The notes: generated by a model from the sequence alone, not told the origin. A stretch of 64,000 nucleotides of DNA from Nocardia mangyaensis (GCF_001886715.1 NZ_CP018082.1:1736001-1800000); one strand, 5' to 3'. Counted from the first letter of the stretch, positions 1 to 11,511 are shown. Made by a program: numbers and translations.

Positions 1-260
1 ATGAAGCCTTCGTCGGCCAGCGGGCTGATGGCATCCATCAGCTCGTCGGCCAGATCGCCGTCTCCTTCTCGCCACCAGAGCAGGACGGCGTCGACGACCT
101 CGTCGGAGTCTTCGTCGACCATCTCGCCGCCGCTGACCTCCTCGATCTCGGCGCGCAATGCGTCGTCGGTGTCCTCGTCCCAGCCCAATTCCTGAACAAC
201 CAAGCCGTGAGAAATGCCAAGCTTCTGAGCGTAGTTCTGCGCGTCCGCCGCGGCGACCAC
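1..260 (-). CDS. DUF3052 family protein, 3' end cut by window edge
   Basis: Read on the minus strand from a GTG at 258-260, with a GGGAGGA ribosome-binding site at 268-274. The 86 visible residues are acidic and include a QELGWDEDTDD segment and a DAVLLWWREGDGDLAD segment, which I recognise as the DUF3052 family typical of actinobacteria (Rv2239c-like). The molecular function of the family is not established. In M. tuberculosis the homologue also lies beside aceE. The reading frame is open at position 1, so the C-terminus is missing. Family call is from memory of the signature; the start choice is firm. Confidence 0.85.
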   Translation of the reverse strand, partial: MVAAADAQNYAQKLGISHGLVVQELGWDEDTDDALRAEIEEVSGGEMVDEDSDEVVDAVLLWWREGDGDLADELMDAISPLADEGF

Positions 261-378
261 GGTGGTGTCCTCCCTAAACTGCCGACAGTAAGATAGGTGC
301 AAGCGAACATGGTTATCGCCCGCAACGCAAGCCGATCGGATGAATTGGGACCGTACGCCGCGTGTCGGCAGGGCGAAT

Positions 379-936
379 TCAGCGGCCTGGGCAGGCCTCT
401 TGTACCGCGGTACGGGCCTGATTAATGGTGCGGCTGGCCTCGTTGAGCCGACCGACCGGTGAGCTGTAGGTCATCTTCCTGGTCTCGGCCGACAGCGCGC
501 GCGCGGCCATGACGTAGTCGGTGAACTTGCCGGCCAGCTCGGCCGGTAGCGCGCCCGCGGCGGCCGTGACGCCGCTCTCGACCTTGGTCGCCGCGTTGTC
601 GAGGGTGGTGGCCGCGGCCTCGCGCTTGTCGGCGTAGTCGCCGGCGTTGCTGTCGTGCGCGGAGACGAATTCGTTGTAGGCGGTGACGCCCGCGCCCGTG
701 GTGGTCGGGAACTGGGTGCAGTTGTCGCTGATCGCCTTGGCCTCGGCGGCGGCTGCCCGCGAGGCCGCCGCCGCCGAGGACGACGCCGCGGCCTCGGTCT
801 GGTAGGCGGCGACTTCGGCGGCGTCGGTGGTCGGGGTTCCGGGGATCTGGGTGGCACAGCCGGCGACGACCAGACCAGAGGTCACCGCGACGACGGCACA
901 GGCCAGTCCGAGCCGACGCGCGTCCAGCAGCCTCAT
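379..936 (-). CDS. Predicted secreted lipoprotein
   Basis: A 185-residue protein from the ATG at 934-936. The frame is open further upstream, but this ATG places a classic signal directly at the N-terminus: basic MRLLDARR, a hydrophobic stretch, then the lipobox VAGC with the lipidated Cys at residue 27. An alanine/serine/glutamate-rich low-complexity segment follows (about residues 40-70), then a mostly helical domain with two further cysteines (NCTQF and the C-terminal EACPGR). I recognise no named family. It is divergently placed from aceE and is probably anchored outside the membrane. Confidence 0.75.
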   Translation of the reverse strand: MRLLDARRLGLACAVVAVTSGLVVAGCATQIPGTPTTDAAEVAAYQTEAAASSSAAAASRAAAAEAKAISDNCTQFPTTTGAGVTAYNEFVSAHDSNAGDYADKREAAATTLDNAATKVESGVTAAAGALPAELAGKFTDYVMAARALSAETRKMTYSSPVGRLNEASRTINQARTAVQEACPGR

Positions 937-1150
937 CGTTCCGCGTTCCCTCTCACTCACCGGTACACACTCACGTTTTCCCCCGCAGAACCTAATGGAT
1001 TTGCTGCTGACATGATGACCTGGGCGGCCCTTTCGGCAAGGATGGGGGGTGCGCCCGAACCTTTCGTAACGGGTGGTCCGCACACCAAGCGGGCAGGCCC
1101 GGGGATAGCGACGCCATCAGCAGTTCAAGCCCCCAGTACGAGGAGCAGAT

Positions 1151-4048
<2,898 letters not shown>

Positions 4049-4062
4049 CGGACTATTGGACT

Positions 4063-5394
4063 GTGGAGCGCAAACCGCCGCGGCCCCGTCGGATCACCGA
4101 GGGCACCAGCGAGCACGAGGTATACCTGCCGACGGGGGCACTGTCCCCGAACCGGCAGACTCGTGATCCGCTGCCCGACACGCTGCTCAAGCGGGTCAAG
4201 CAGTTCTCGGGCCGACTGTCCACCGAGGCGGTGGGATCCATGCAGGATCGGCTGCCGTTCTTCGCCGACCTGGACGCCGCGCAGCGCGCGGGCGTGCAGA
4301 TGCTGGTGCAGACGGCGGTCGTGAACTTCCTGGAGTGGTTGCAGGATCCCGACTCCGACATCCGATTCAGCCTGGACGCGTTCCAGGTGATTCCGCAGGA
4401 TCTGGCGCGGCGGCTCACGCTGCGCCAGACCGTGGACATGGTGCGGGTGGCCATGGACTTCTTCGAACAGTGGCTGCCCGCCCTCGCCCGCAACGATCGG
4501 CAGCTGGTCGCGCTCACCGAGGCGGTGCTGCGATACGGGCGTGAGCTCGGTTTCGCGGCCGCCTCGGTGTACGCCAGTGCCGCCGAGTCGCGGGGCGCCT
4601 GGGATACCCGCCTGGAGGCCCTGGTGGTCGACGCGGTGGTCCGCGGTGACACGGGCCCGGACATGCTTTCCCGGGCCGCCACGTTGAACTGGGACGCCAC
4701 TGCGCCCGCCACCGTGCTGGTCGGTACCCCGCCGCTGGATCAGGGCGTCTCGACCGTCGGCGCGGTGCACACCATCGCGACCAGGCACGGCCGGGCCGCG
4801 CTGGCGGTGGTGCAGGGCGCTCGGCTGGTGATGGTGGTCAGCGGGAACCTCGGTGACGCCGGGATCGGCTCGCCGTTCCTGGTGGATCTGCTCAGTGACG
4901 TGTTCTCCGACGGGCCGGTGGTGATCGGCCCGACCATGCGGACTCTCGGGGCCGCGCACGCCAGCGCGATCGAGGCGCTGGCCGGAATGGAGGCCGTGGT
5001 GGGCTGGCGCGCCGCGCCAAGGCCCGTTCACGCCTCGGAATTGCTGCCCGAACGCGCGCTGCTGGGCGATAGAGCTGCGATAGAGGCGCTGAACGAGTAT
5101 CTTGTGCTCCCGTTGGCTGCTGCCGGATCTTCGTTATCCGACACACTCGACGCGTATCTGGATTGTGGTGGAGCAGTAGAAACGTGCGCGCGTCAGCTGT
5201 ACGTCCATCCAAATACCGTTCGGTACCGACTCAAACGAATCGGGGAGATCACGGGACGTGATCCGATGAATCCTCGAGACGCTTATGTGCTCCGGATCGC
5301 GGCCACAGTGGGTCGTTTGACACGAACGCATAACGAATCGTCACCCCCTGTCACAGAAACCCCGCCCACACCAATGGGTCACGACCCCCTGTAA
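4063..5394 (+). CDS. mabR: PucR/CdaR-type regulator of FAS-II, MabR-like
   Basis: A 443-residue protein from GTG 4063, only 14 bp after aceE. The C-terminal roughly 60 residues carry the PucR-type helix-turn-helix: LDCGGAVETCARQLYVHPNT followed by VRYRLKRIGEITGRD. The upstream part is the GGDEF-like/ligand region of the family. Established knowledge: the M. tuberculosis orthologue in this exact position, Rv2242 (MabR), binds the FAS-II promoter; Streptomyces FasR is the equivalent beside its fabD. The identity here rests on synteny plus the HTH; the operator candidate is in the gap that follows. Confidence 0.85.
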   Translation: MERKPPRPRRITEGTSEHEVYLPTGALSPNRQTRDPLPDTLLKRVKQFSGRLSTEAVGSMQDRLPFFADLDAAQRAGVQMLVQTAVVNFLEWLQDPDSDIRFSLDAFQVIPQDLARRLTLRQTVDMVRVAMDFFEQWLPALARNDRQLVALTEAVLRYGRELGFAAASVYASAAESRGAWDTRLEALVVDAVVRGDTGPDMLSRAATLNWDATAPATVLVGTPPLDQGVSTVGAVHTIATRHGRAALAVVQGARLVMVVSGNLGDAGIGSPFLVDLLSDVFSDGPVVIGPTMRTLGAAHASAIEALAGMEAVVGWRAAPRPVHASELLPERALLGDRAAIEALNEYLVLPLAAAGSSLSDTLDAYLDCGGAVETCARQLYVHPNTVRYRLKRIGEITGRDPMNPRDAYVLRIAATVGRLTRTHNESSPPVTETPPTPMGHDPL

Positions 5395-5435
5395 CGGGAT
5401 CGGGGAATCGGTCGATCAGGACAGCCCACCTCGGA

Positions 5436-5456
5436 TTTTGTGGGACCCCTACAAAA
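5436..5456. promoter_or_regulatory. 21-bp palindrome ahead of fabD, likely MabR operator
   Basis: Arms TTTTGT and ACAAAA are separated by nine bases; inside, two further G-C pairs match, leaving only two mismatched pairs and a central C. It lies 65 bp before fabD, downstream of the regulator gene. This is the position and architecture expected for a FAS-II operator bound by a MabR/FasR protein. The palindrome is seen directly; the assignment to MabR is inference. Confidence 0.65.
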
Positions 5457-5521
5457 CGCGTCCGAAAGCTTCATTCGCGCCGACATCTCCTGCGGCGGGG
5501 GTCACAGTGTTCTCTTAGGGA

Positions 5522-6436
5522 GTGATCGCGTTGCTCACCCCTGGACAGGGGTCCCAGACACCCGGCATGCTCACGCCGTGGCTCGCACTCCCCGGTGCGA
5601 CTGATCGCCTCGAGCTGTGGTCGAAGGCCGCCGGCCTCGACCTGGTCCGTCTCGGTACCACCGCGACGGCGGAGGAGATCGTCGACACCGCGGTGACCCA
5701 GCCACTCGTGGTCGCCGCCGCCCTGCTCGCCTTCGCCGAAATCGCCCCCGAATCGCTGCCGGCCGATACAGTCGTCGCCGGACACTCGGTCGGTGAATTC
5801 GCCGCAGCCGCTGTCGCCGGTGTCATCACCGCCGACGAGGCCGTCGCCCTCGCCGCCATCCGCGGCCGGGAGATGGCCAAGGCGTGCGCGGAGGAGCCGA
5901 CCGGTATGTCCGCGGTGCTCGGTGGCGACGAAGCCACCGTGCTCGCACGGCTCGCCGAACTCGATCTCGTCCCGGCCAACCGCAACGCGGTGGGCCAGAT
6001 CGTGGCAGCGGGCCGCCTGGAAGCTCTGGCGGAGCTCGCCGCGAACCCGCCGGAGAAGGCACGGGTCCGCGCGTTGCCCGTCGCCGGTGCGTTCCACACC
6101 GCCTTCATGGCCCCGGCACAGGATGCTGTCGCCGGAGCCATCGCCCAGATCTCGCCGAGCGATCCGATCCGGACGCTGCTGTCGAACTTCGACGGCAAGC
6201 CGGTCGCTTCGGGCGCCGACGCGATCGATAAGCTCGCCGCACAGGTCACCCGCCCCGTGCGCTGGGACCTGTGCACCGAGACCATCCGCACCGCCGGAGT
6301 CTCGGCCGTGGCCGAACTGCCACCGGCGGGCACCCTCGTCGGCATCGCCAAGCGCGAACTGAAGGGCACGCCCACGCTCGCCCTGAAGACGCCGGAAGAC
6401 CTCCCCGCGTTGGCCGAACTGACCACCTCGGGCTAG
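5522..6436 (+). CDS. fabD: Malonyl-CoA:ACP transacylase
   Basis: A 304-residue enzyme that moves malonyl groups from CoA to AcpM, supplying the FAS-II extender unit. The GQGSQ oxyanion motif is at the N-terminus, and the nucleophile elbow GHSVGE places the catalytic Ser at residue 89; QTLV-type and AFHT segments follow. The GTG start at 5522 gives the N-terminus IALLTPGQGSQTPGM, which matches the mycobacterial protein. The only purine-rich stretch (AGGGA, 5516-5520) is almost touching the start, so the message may be leaderless or weakly initiated. First gene of the FAS-II operon. Confidence 0.95.
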   Translation: MIALLTPGQGSQTPGMLTPWLALPGATDRLELWSKAAGLDLVRLGTTATAEEIVDTAVTQPLVVAAALLAFAEIAPESLPADTVVAGHSVGEFAAAAVAGVITADEAVALAAIRGREMAKACAEEPTGMSAVLGGDEATVLARLAELDLVPANRNAVGQIVAAGRLEALAELAANPPEKARVRALPVAGAFHTAFMAPAQDAVAGAIAQISPSDPIRTLLSNFDGKPVASGADAIDKLAAQVTRPVRWDLCTETIRTAGVSAVAELPPAGTLVGIAKRELKGTPTLALKTPEDLPALAELTTSG

Positions 6437-6475
6437 CTTTCCCCCCGGCGGTCGCGCACGACGAAGTGCGCGTCC

Positions 6476-6494
6476 GTTTCAGACCCCTACAAAC
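6476..6494. promoter_or_regulatory. Partial copy of the fabD operator ahead of acpM
   Basis: The 12-base string GACCCCTACAAA here is identical to the centre and right half of the palindrome before fabD, and GTTT/AAAC arms form a weaker inverted repeat around it. It lies 25 bp before acpM, within the FAS-II operon. It may be a second, weaker site for the same regulator or the mark of an internal promoter. The shared string is seen directly; binding is inference. Confidence 0.45.
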
Positions 6495-6518
6495 GAGAAC
6501 AAGAAGGGAGCCACCAAA

Positions 6519-6818
6519 GTGGCCGCTCTGACCCAGGAACAGATCGTCGAAGAACTCGGCAAGATCATCGAAGAGGTTACGGGTATCGAACCCTCCGAGG
6601 TGACCATCGAGAAGTCCTTCGTCGACGACCTGGACATCGACTCGCTGTCCATGGTCGAGATCGCTGTGCAGACCGAGGACAAGTACGGCGTCAAGATCCC
6701 CGACGAGGATCTGGCCAGCCTGAAGACCGTGGGTGACGCAGTCTCCTACATCCAGAAGCTCGAGGCGGAGAACTCCGACGCCGCCGCGGAGCTCAAGGCC
6801 AAGTTCGACGCCGAGTAG
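6519..6818 (+). CDS. acpM: Meromycolate-extension acyl carrier protein
   Basis: A 99-residue acidic carrier protein of the FAS-II system. The phosphopantetheine attachment motif DSL gives Ser42 as the modified residue, within DDLDIDSLSMVEIAVQTEDK. Unlike the roughly 78-residue housekeeping ACP, it has a charged C-terminal extension (KLEAENSDAAAELKAKFDAE), the feature that distinguishes AcpM of mycolate producers. Start GTG 6519 follows AAGGGAG (6504-6510). It carries acyl chains among FabD, KasA and the reductases. Confidence 0.95.
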   Translation: MAALTQEQIVEELGKIIEEVTGIEPSEVTIEKSFVDDLDIDSLSMVEIAVQTEDKYGVKIPDEDLASLKTVGDAVSYIQKLEAENSDAAAELKAKFDAE

Positions 6819-6830
6819 GGCTGCGTACAC

Positions 6831-8087
6831 ATGACCACTCCTGCTCCGTCGACCTTGAACGGGAAATTCCCCAACGTCGTCGTCACCAGCATGGCGGCGA
6901 CCACGTCGATCGCGGGTGATGTCGATGCGACGTGGAAGGGACTCCTCAACGGTGAGAGCGGAATCGACGTTCTCGACGATCCCTTCATCGAGGAATACGA
7001 CCTGCCGGTGCGCATCGGCGGTCACCTGAAAGTCAGCCCCGACACGCTGCTGAGCCGGGTCGAGATCCGCCGGATGGCGTATGTCGAGCGCCTGGCGACC
7101 GTTCTCGGTCGCGAGGTGTGGAAGAACGCGGGCAGCCCTGAGGTCGATCACGACCGTCTCGGCGTCGCGATCGGTACCGGCCTCGGTGGCGGCGACGCGC
7201 TGATCGATTCGGTGGACAAGCTGAAGAACGGTGGCTATCGCAAGATCTCGCCGCTGGCTGTTCAGATGGTCATGCCGAACGGTCCGTCGGCCGTCGTCGG
7301 TCTCGAGCTGAAGGCCAGGGCGGGAGTGGTCACTCCGGTCTCGGCGTGCTCGTCGGGTTCGGAGGCCATCGCCAACGCGTGGCGGATGATCGTGATGGGT
7401 GACGCCGACATCGTCGTCACCGGTGGTGTCGAGGGCTACATCTCCGATGTGCCGATCGCGGCGTTTTCGATGATGCGTGCCACGAGCACCCGCAACGATG
7501 ACCCCAAGGGCGCGTCTCGGCCGTTCGACAAGGACCGGGATGGTTTCGTCTTCGGCGAAGCGGGCGCGCTCATGGTCATCGAGACCGAGGAGCACGCCAA
7601 GGCCCGCGGGGCGACCATCCACGCACGCCTGCTGGGTGCGGGCATCACCTCCGACGGGTACCACCTGGTGGCACCTGATCCGGAGGGCACCGGTGCGGGA
7701 CGCGCCATGCAGCGCGCGATGCAGACCGCCGGTTTGTCCCCGCGCGACATCATGCACGTGAACGCCCATGCGACCGCGACTCCGATCGGCGACGTCGCCG
7801 AGAAGAACGCGATCCACTACGCCGGGGTGCAGCATGCCTCGGTGTACGCGCCGAAGTCGGCGCTGGGTCACTCGATCGGTGCCGTCGGTGCCCTCGAGTC
7901 GATCCTCACCGTGCTGTCCATCAGGGACGGCATCGTTCCGCCGACCCTGAACCTGGACAACCAGGATCCGGAGATCGACCTCGATGTGGTGCACGGGGAA
8001 GCCCGTCGCCAGGAAATCGAGTACGCGATCAACAACTCCTTCGGTTTCGGTGGGCACAACGTCGCGCTCGCCTTCGGTCGGGCATAG
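6831..8087 (+). CDS. kasA: Beta-ketoacyl-ACP synthase, KasA/FabF type
   Basis: A 418-residue condensing enzyme that elongates acyl-AcpM with malonyl-AcpM. The Cys-His-His active site is visible: Cys173 in SACSSGSEA, a His in [11 protein letters not shown], and a second His in [16 protein letters not shown] at the C-terminus is the final family motif. It starts 12 bp after acpM. M. tuberculosis has kasA and kasB in tandem at this place; only one synthase is present here, and a strong hairpin occupies part of the gap where kasB would be. Whether it is closer to KasA or KasB cannot be told by eye. Confidence 0.93.
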   Translation: MTTPAPSTLNGKFPNVVVTSMAATTSIAGDVDATWKGLLNGESGIDVLDDPFIEEYDLPVRIGGHLKVSPDTLLSRVEIRRMAYVERLATVLGREVWKNAGSPEVDHDRLGVAIGTGLGGGDALIDSVDKLKNGGYRKISPLAVQMVMPNGPSAVVGLELKARAGVVTPVSACSSGSEAIANAWRMIVMGDADIVVTGGVEGYISDVPIAAFSMMRATSTRNDDPKGASRPFDKDRDGFVFGEAGALMVIETEEHAKARGATIHARLLGAGITSDGYHLVAPDPEGTGAGRAMQRAMQTAGLSPRDIMHVNAHATATPIGDVAEKNAIHYAGVQHASVYAPKSALGHSIGAVGALESILTVLSIRDGIVPPTLNLDNQDPEIDLDVVHGEARRQEIEYAINNSFGFGGHNVALAFGRA

Positions 8088-8115
8088 CCGCACCGATCGA
8101 CTGCATTCACGATCC

Positions 8116-8157
8116 CCGGTGGGGGTCGCGCCAACTGAATGGCTCGACCCCCACCGG
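8116..8157. terminator. 13-bp perfect hairpin between kasA and accD6
   Basis: Perfect inverted repeat: left arm CCGGTGGGGGTCG (8116-8128), 16-base loop, right arm 8145-8157. There is no T-run after it, so it would be a weak or Rho-assisted terminator, a processing site, or a protein-binding element. It lies inside the FAS-II operon, where it could lower accD6 expression relative to kasA. Confidence 0.55.
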
Positions 8158-8218
8158 CGGTTCGCCGTACGCAGCCGCCGCCGCGGCGAGACTCTCAACG
8201 AAGGTAGGAGTGAACGCG

Positions 8219-9649
8219 ATGACAATCATTGCTCCCGCGTTTCAAGACACGACGACCGATCCGCGTGACCCACTCGGTCGCCTCCAGCGATTCTTCGACC
8301 CCGGCACGATCCTGCCGTTGCATCCGCGGGACCGCTCTGGTGTACTCGCTGCCATCGGCGAGGTCGACGGTGTGCGCACTGTGGCCTACTGCTCCGACGC
8401 CACCGTCATGGGCGGCGCGATGGGTGTCGAGGGCTGCAAGCACATTGTCGACGCGATCGACACCGCCATCGATTCCGGCATCCCGGTCGTCGGCCTGTGG
8501 CACTCCGGTGGTGCCCGTCTCGCCGAGGGTGTCGAGGCGCTGCACGCGGTCGGCCTGGTCTTCGAGGCCATGGTCCGCGCGTCCGGCCTGGTCCCGCAGA
8601 TCTCGGTGGTCCTCGGCTTCGCCGCGGGTGGAGCGGCCTATGGCCCCGCCCTGACCGATGTCGTCATCATGGCGCCGGAGGGCCGGGTGTTCGTCACCGG
8701 TCCCGACGTGGTCCGCTCGGTGACCGGCGAGAACGTCGACATGGCGACCCTCGGTGGTCCCACCACACACTTCAAGAAGTCCGGCGTGTGCCACATCGCC
8801 GCCGATGACGAGCCCGACGCGCTGCACCGCGCCCGTCGCCTGGTCTCGATGTTCGCCGAGCAGGGCGAGTTCGATCTGGTCGCGGCCGAGCACGGCGATG
8901 TCGACCTCAAGGCACTGCTGCCCGAGTCGGCCAAGCGTGCCTACGATGTGAAGCCGCTCCTGCACGAACTGCTCGACAATGTCGACGGGGAGTCCTCTTT
9001 CGAGGAACTGCAGGGTGGGTACGCCCGCAGCATGGTCACCGGCCTCGGTCGTCTCGGCGGTCGTACGGTCGGCGTGCTGGCCAACAACCCGTTGCGTCTG
9101 GGTGGCTGCCTCAACTCCGAAAGTGCCGAGAAGGCTTCACGTTTCGTGCGGCTGTGCGACGCGTTCGGCATCCCGCTGGTCGTGGTCACCGACGTTCCGG
9201 GCTACCTGCCCGGCGTCGGCCAGGAGCTCGAGGGCGTCGTGCGTCGCGGTGCGAAGCTGTTGCACGCCTTCGCCGAGGCGCGCGTCCCGCGCGTCACCCT
9301 GGTGACCCGCAAGATCTATGGCGGCGCCTACATCGCCATGAACGCCCGTGCCCTCGGCGCGACCGCGGTCTACGCCTGGCCCGGTTCCGAGGTCGCCGTC
9401 ATGGGCGCCAAGGCCGCCGTCGGTATCCTGCACAAGAAGGCACTGGCCGCGGCCCCCGACGACGAGCGCGAAGCCCTGCACGAGCGCCTGACCGCCGAAC
9501 ACGAGAAGATCGCGGGTGGTGTCGAACGCGCGGTCGCGATCGGCGTCGTCGACCAGGTCATCGACCCGGCCAAGACCCGCAGCATCATCGCCGCGGCCCT
9601 CGCCGCGGCCCCGGCCCGCAAGAGCCACCACAAGAACATCCCACTGTGA
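8219..9649 (+). CDS. accD6: Acetyl/propionyl-CoA carboxylase carboxyltransferase beta subunit
   Basis: A 476-residue carboxyltransferase that, with a biotinylated alpha subunit, makes malonyl-CoA for FAS-II. Two crotonase-like halves are evident, with oxyanion-hole glycine clusters such as GFAAGGAAYGPAL and YGGAYIAMN. The ATG at 8219 is preferred over an in-frame GTG at 8210 because AGGTAGGAG (8202-8210) is correctly spaced for it and MTIIAP matches the N-terminus of mycobacterial AccD6. Last gene of the FAS-II block. Confidence 0.95.
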   Translation: MTIIAPAFQDTTTDPRDPLGRLQRFFDPGTILPLHPRDRSGVLAAIGEVDGVRTVAYCSDATVMGGAMGVEGCKHIVDAIDTAIDSGIPVVGLWHSGGARLAEGVEALHAVGLVFEAMVRASGLVPQISVVLGFAAGGAAYGPALTDVVIMAPEGRVFVTGPDVVRSVTGENVDMATLGGPTTHFKKSGVCHIAADDEPDALHRARRLVSMFAEQGEFDLVAAEHGDVDLKALLPESAKRAYDVKPLLHELLDNVDGESSFEELQGGYARSMVTGLGRLGGRTVGVLANNPLRLGGCLNSESAEKASRFVRLCDAFGIPLVVVTDVPGYLPGVGQELEGVVRRGAKLLHAFAEARVPRVTLVTRKIYGGAYIAMNARALGATAVYAWPGSEVAVMGAKAAVGILHKKALAAAPDDEREALHERLTAEHEKIAGGVERAVAIGVVDQVIDPAKTRSIIAAALAAAPARKSHHKNIPL

Positions 9650-9673
9650 CGTTGTAGCTGGTTGGTTACGATC

Positions 9674-9713
9674 CGGCCGTCGCTGCCTCCCCGCCAGGAG
9701 ACAACGGCGGCCG
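9674..9713. terminator. Possible terminator hairpin after accD6
   Basis: CGGCCGTCG (9674-9682) pairs with CGGCGGCCG (9705-9713) with one mismatch and a 22-base loop, starting 25 bp after the accD6 stop. Position fits the end of the FAS-II operon, but the large loop and the lack of a T-run make it a weak prediction. Confidence 0.35.
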
Positions 9714-9811
9714 TTTCGCGTACCGGGAGGGTTGTTTCTGTTCAGTGAACGGTCGTACACTCAAAGGGCAGCTGGGCTGCGAATTGCCGTTACCGAAGGA
9801 GCCTTACGTCG

Positions 9812-9877
9812 ATGCGTGTATCCGAACTCGGCCGGGAGATGTTCACCGACGGCGTCGTGGTGGGGGGTGTTCGATGA
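9812..9877 (+). CDS. 21-residue leader peptide coupled to the next ORF
   Basis: ATG 9812 is preceded by GAAGGAG (9795-9801). The ORF reads MRVSELGREM and 11 further residues, and stops at TGA 9875-9877, which overlaps the ATG of the next gene as ATGA. A clear ribosome-binding site plus the overlapping stop/start suggest translational coupling. About 60 bp upstream is the small inverted repeat GTTCAGTGAAC (9740-9750), possibly an operator. No known leader-peptide family is recognised. Confidence 0.45.
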   Translation: MRVSELGREMFTDGVVVGGVR

Positions 9878-10068
9878 GCTATCGGAAGGAACTCTTCGAC
9901 GAGTTGTCCTTTGCGGTGCGTCGCACGGGTGTCGCCATTGGCGACATCCTCAGCGATGCCGGGCGTAGTACCACGCGTGAGGTGGTCGATCTCGTGCACG
10001 AGGGGCGTGAACTCGTCGCGGGTGCGATGCGGGCGCAGGCGGCTGAACTGCGTCGTCGCGGGAGGTAG
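9874..10068 (+). CDS. Small hypothetical protein, 64 residues
   Basis: Starts at ATG 9874, overlapping the leader-peptide stop; a G-run at 9863-9868 could also serve as ribosome-binding site. The predicted product is helical and charged, with segments RKELFDELSFAVRRTGVAIG and REVVDLVHEGRELVAGAMRA, ending in arginines. I recognise no family. The same frame is open further upstream, but that part has non-coding composition. It precedes the HxlR regulator by 35 bp on the same strand and may form an operon with it. Confidence 0.5.
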   Translation: MSYRKELFDELSFAVRRTGVAIGDILSDAGRSTTREVVDLVHEGRELVAGAMRAQAAELRRRGR

Positions 10069-10103
10069 GTCCGCGGCGGCCCGGCTGCGCGCATAATGGC
10101 TGG

Positions 10104-10568
10104 GTGCGCTACGAAGAGCTGGCCGAGGTCCCGTGTTCGATCACGCGGCCGCTGGTGATCTTCGGGGATCGGTGGACGTTGCTGATCCTGAAGTACTGTT
10201 TTGCCGGGGTGCGGCGGTTCAACGCGTTCCAGGGTGCGCTCGGGATTTCGCGGAGTCGGCTGGGGGATCGGCTGGATCGGTTGATCGAACACGGGGTCCT
10301 GGTGAAGCGGCCCGTCGAGGACGGGGCGTACGAGGAGTACCGGCTGACCGAGAAGGGGCACGCCCTCTATCCGATCCTCATGGCGATCCGCGATTGGGGC
10401 GACACCTACATGGCCCCCGACGGCCCGCCGGTCGAGTACCGCCACCGAGAGTGCACCGGCGAAGCCCACGTCCACCTCACCTGCGACGCCTGCGACACCG
10501 AAATCACCGCCCGCGACATCGTTCCGGAGCCCGGCCCCGGCCTCACCGAGGCATCCCGGCCCGCGTAG
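10104..10568 (+). CDS. HxlR-family transcriptional regulator
   Basis: A 154-residue protein with the single winged-helix HxlR domain: CSITRPLVIFGDRWTLLILK near the N-terminus (the family's conserved Cys and GDRW), then the recognition region GISRSRLGDRLDRLIEHGVL and a wing. The C-terminal 50 residues hold a CTGEAHVHLTCDACD cluster with three cysteines, possibly metal- or redox-sensing. GTG 10104 is the start that keeps the domain complete. HxlR proteins often control nearby oxidoreductases; the convergent nitroreductase is the obvious neighbour, but regulation of it is inference. Confidence 0.85.
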   Translation: MRYEELAEVPCSITRPLVIFGDRWTLLILKYCFAGVRRFNAFQGALGISRSRLGDRLDRLIEHGVLVKRPVEDGAYEEYRLTEKGHALYPILMAIRDWGDTYMAPDGPPVEYRHRECTGEAHVHLTCDACDTEITARDIVPEPGPGLTEASRPA

Positions 10569-10582
10569 AAGCCTGGACGGTT

Positions 10583-10643
10583 GATCACCAGGCTCTGGTG
10601 TGACCATCGGCCGAGAGCCGCCCGCCACCAGTGCCTGTTGATC
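10583..10643. repeat. Intergenic palindrome, copy 1, in a convergent gap
   Basis: Arms of 18 bases (10583-10600 and 10626-10643) pair at 16 positions; the left arm begins GATCACCA and the right arm ends TGTTGATC. It begins 14 bp after the HxlR stop and faces the nitroreductase stop. A second related copy lies at 16102-16152, also between convergent genes. Probably works as a bidirectional terminator, but the shared sequence suggests a repeat family. Confidence 0.55.
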
Positions 10644-10647
10644 TTGA

Positions 10648-11343
10648 TCAGGCGGTGTGCCAGGTGATTTGGTCGTCGAGGGGTGCGCGGTGGGTGCGGA
10701 AGGTGTTGATGGGGTGGTCGGGGTCGGGGTAGCCGAAGGAGACGCCGAAGACGACCTTGCGGTGGGCGGGGAGTGCGAAGTAGTCGTGCAGGAACGGGGC
10801 GTAGGAGGCGAGGGCGGCTTGGGGAGCGGCGCCGAGGCCGAGGGCCTGGGCGCCGAGGAGGAAGTTCTCCAGCCACAGGCCGCAGTCGATGGCGCCGTAG
10901 ACGCCGAGATCGGCTTCGGAGGTCACGATCGCGACGTGCGGTGCGTCGAAGAACTCGAAGTTGCGCACCATCTGGCGCATCGTCTTCTCGTGCTCGCCCT
11001 TGGCGATGCCGACGCTGTCGTAGAGCTGGAAACCGCACTCGCGCCTGCGATCACGGTAGACACCGGCGTACTGCGCGGGAAACTCGAAATCCGGTGCGGT
11101 GCCGTTGGCCTGGATGTGGGCGAGCAGTTCCTTGCGGAACCTCTCGGTCCCCTCGCCCTCGGTGACGACGACCTGCCACGGCTGGGTGTTGCACCACGAG
11201 GGCGTGCGCCGCGCGAGGCGGAGCAACTGTTCGATGGTGGCCCGGTCCACCTGCTCCGGGCGGAATTGGCGACAGGTCCAGCGTTCGTCGGCCAGCCGCT
11301 GGAGGGTGGCGAAATCGCTGCTGTCGTGGTCGGTTGGCGTCAT
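10648..11343 (-). CDS. Nitroreductase-family FMN oxidoreductase
   Basis: A 231-residue protein of the nitroreductase fold, expected to bind FMN and use NAD(P)H to reduce nitro-aromatics, quinones or similar electron acceptors. The N-terminal RWTCRQFRPEQV and RRTPSWCNTQPWQVVV segments are the usual FMN-phosphate and isoalloxazine-contacting regions; GLGAAPQAAL is the second conserved patch. ATG at 11341-11343 is chosen over an ATG 39 bases upstream because GGGAG lies seven bases before it. Natural substrate unknown. It converges on the HxlR gene and is divergent from the methyltransferase. Confidence 0.85.
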   Translation of the reverse strand: MTPTDHDSSDFATLQRLADERWTCRQFRPEQVDRATIEQLLRLARRTPSWCNTQPWQVVVTEGEGTERFRKELLAHIQANGTAPDFEFPAQYAGVYRDRRRECGFQLYDSVGIAKGEHEKTMRQMVRNFEFFDAPHVAIVTSEADLGVYGAIDCGLWLENFLLGAQALGLGAAPQAALASYAPFLHDYFALPAHRKVVFGVSFGYPDPDHPINTFRTHRAPLDDQITWHTA

Positions 11344-11511
11344 CGCGCGGCTCCCTGGGTAGGTCACGGGAGCTAGTCCCATTTTGAGACCAACCTAGCA
11401 GCCGTTCGGACCGCGCGGAACCACCGATCGGGACGGGCGTTGCCGTTTCGGCCGGTGAGGCGGGGTCCTGCTTACGGTGTGCGGAGGGGCTCGCAGGGCA
11501 CAATCGATCGC

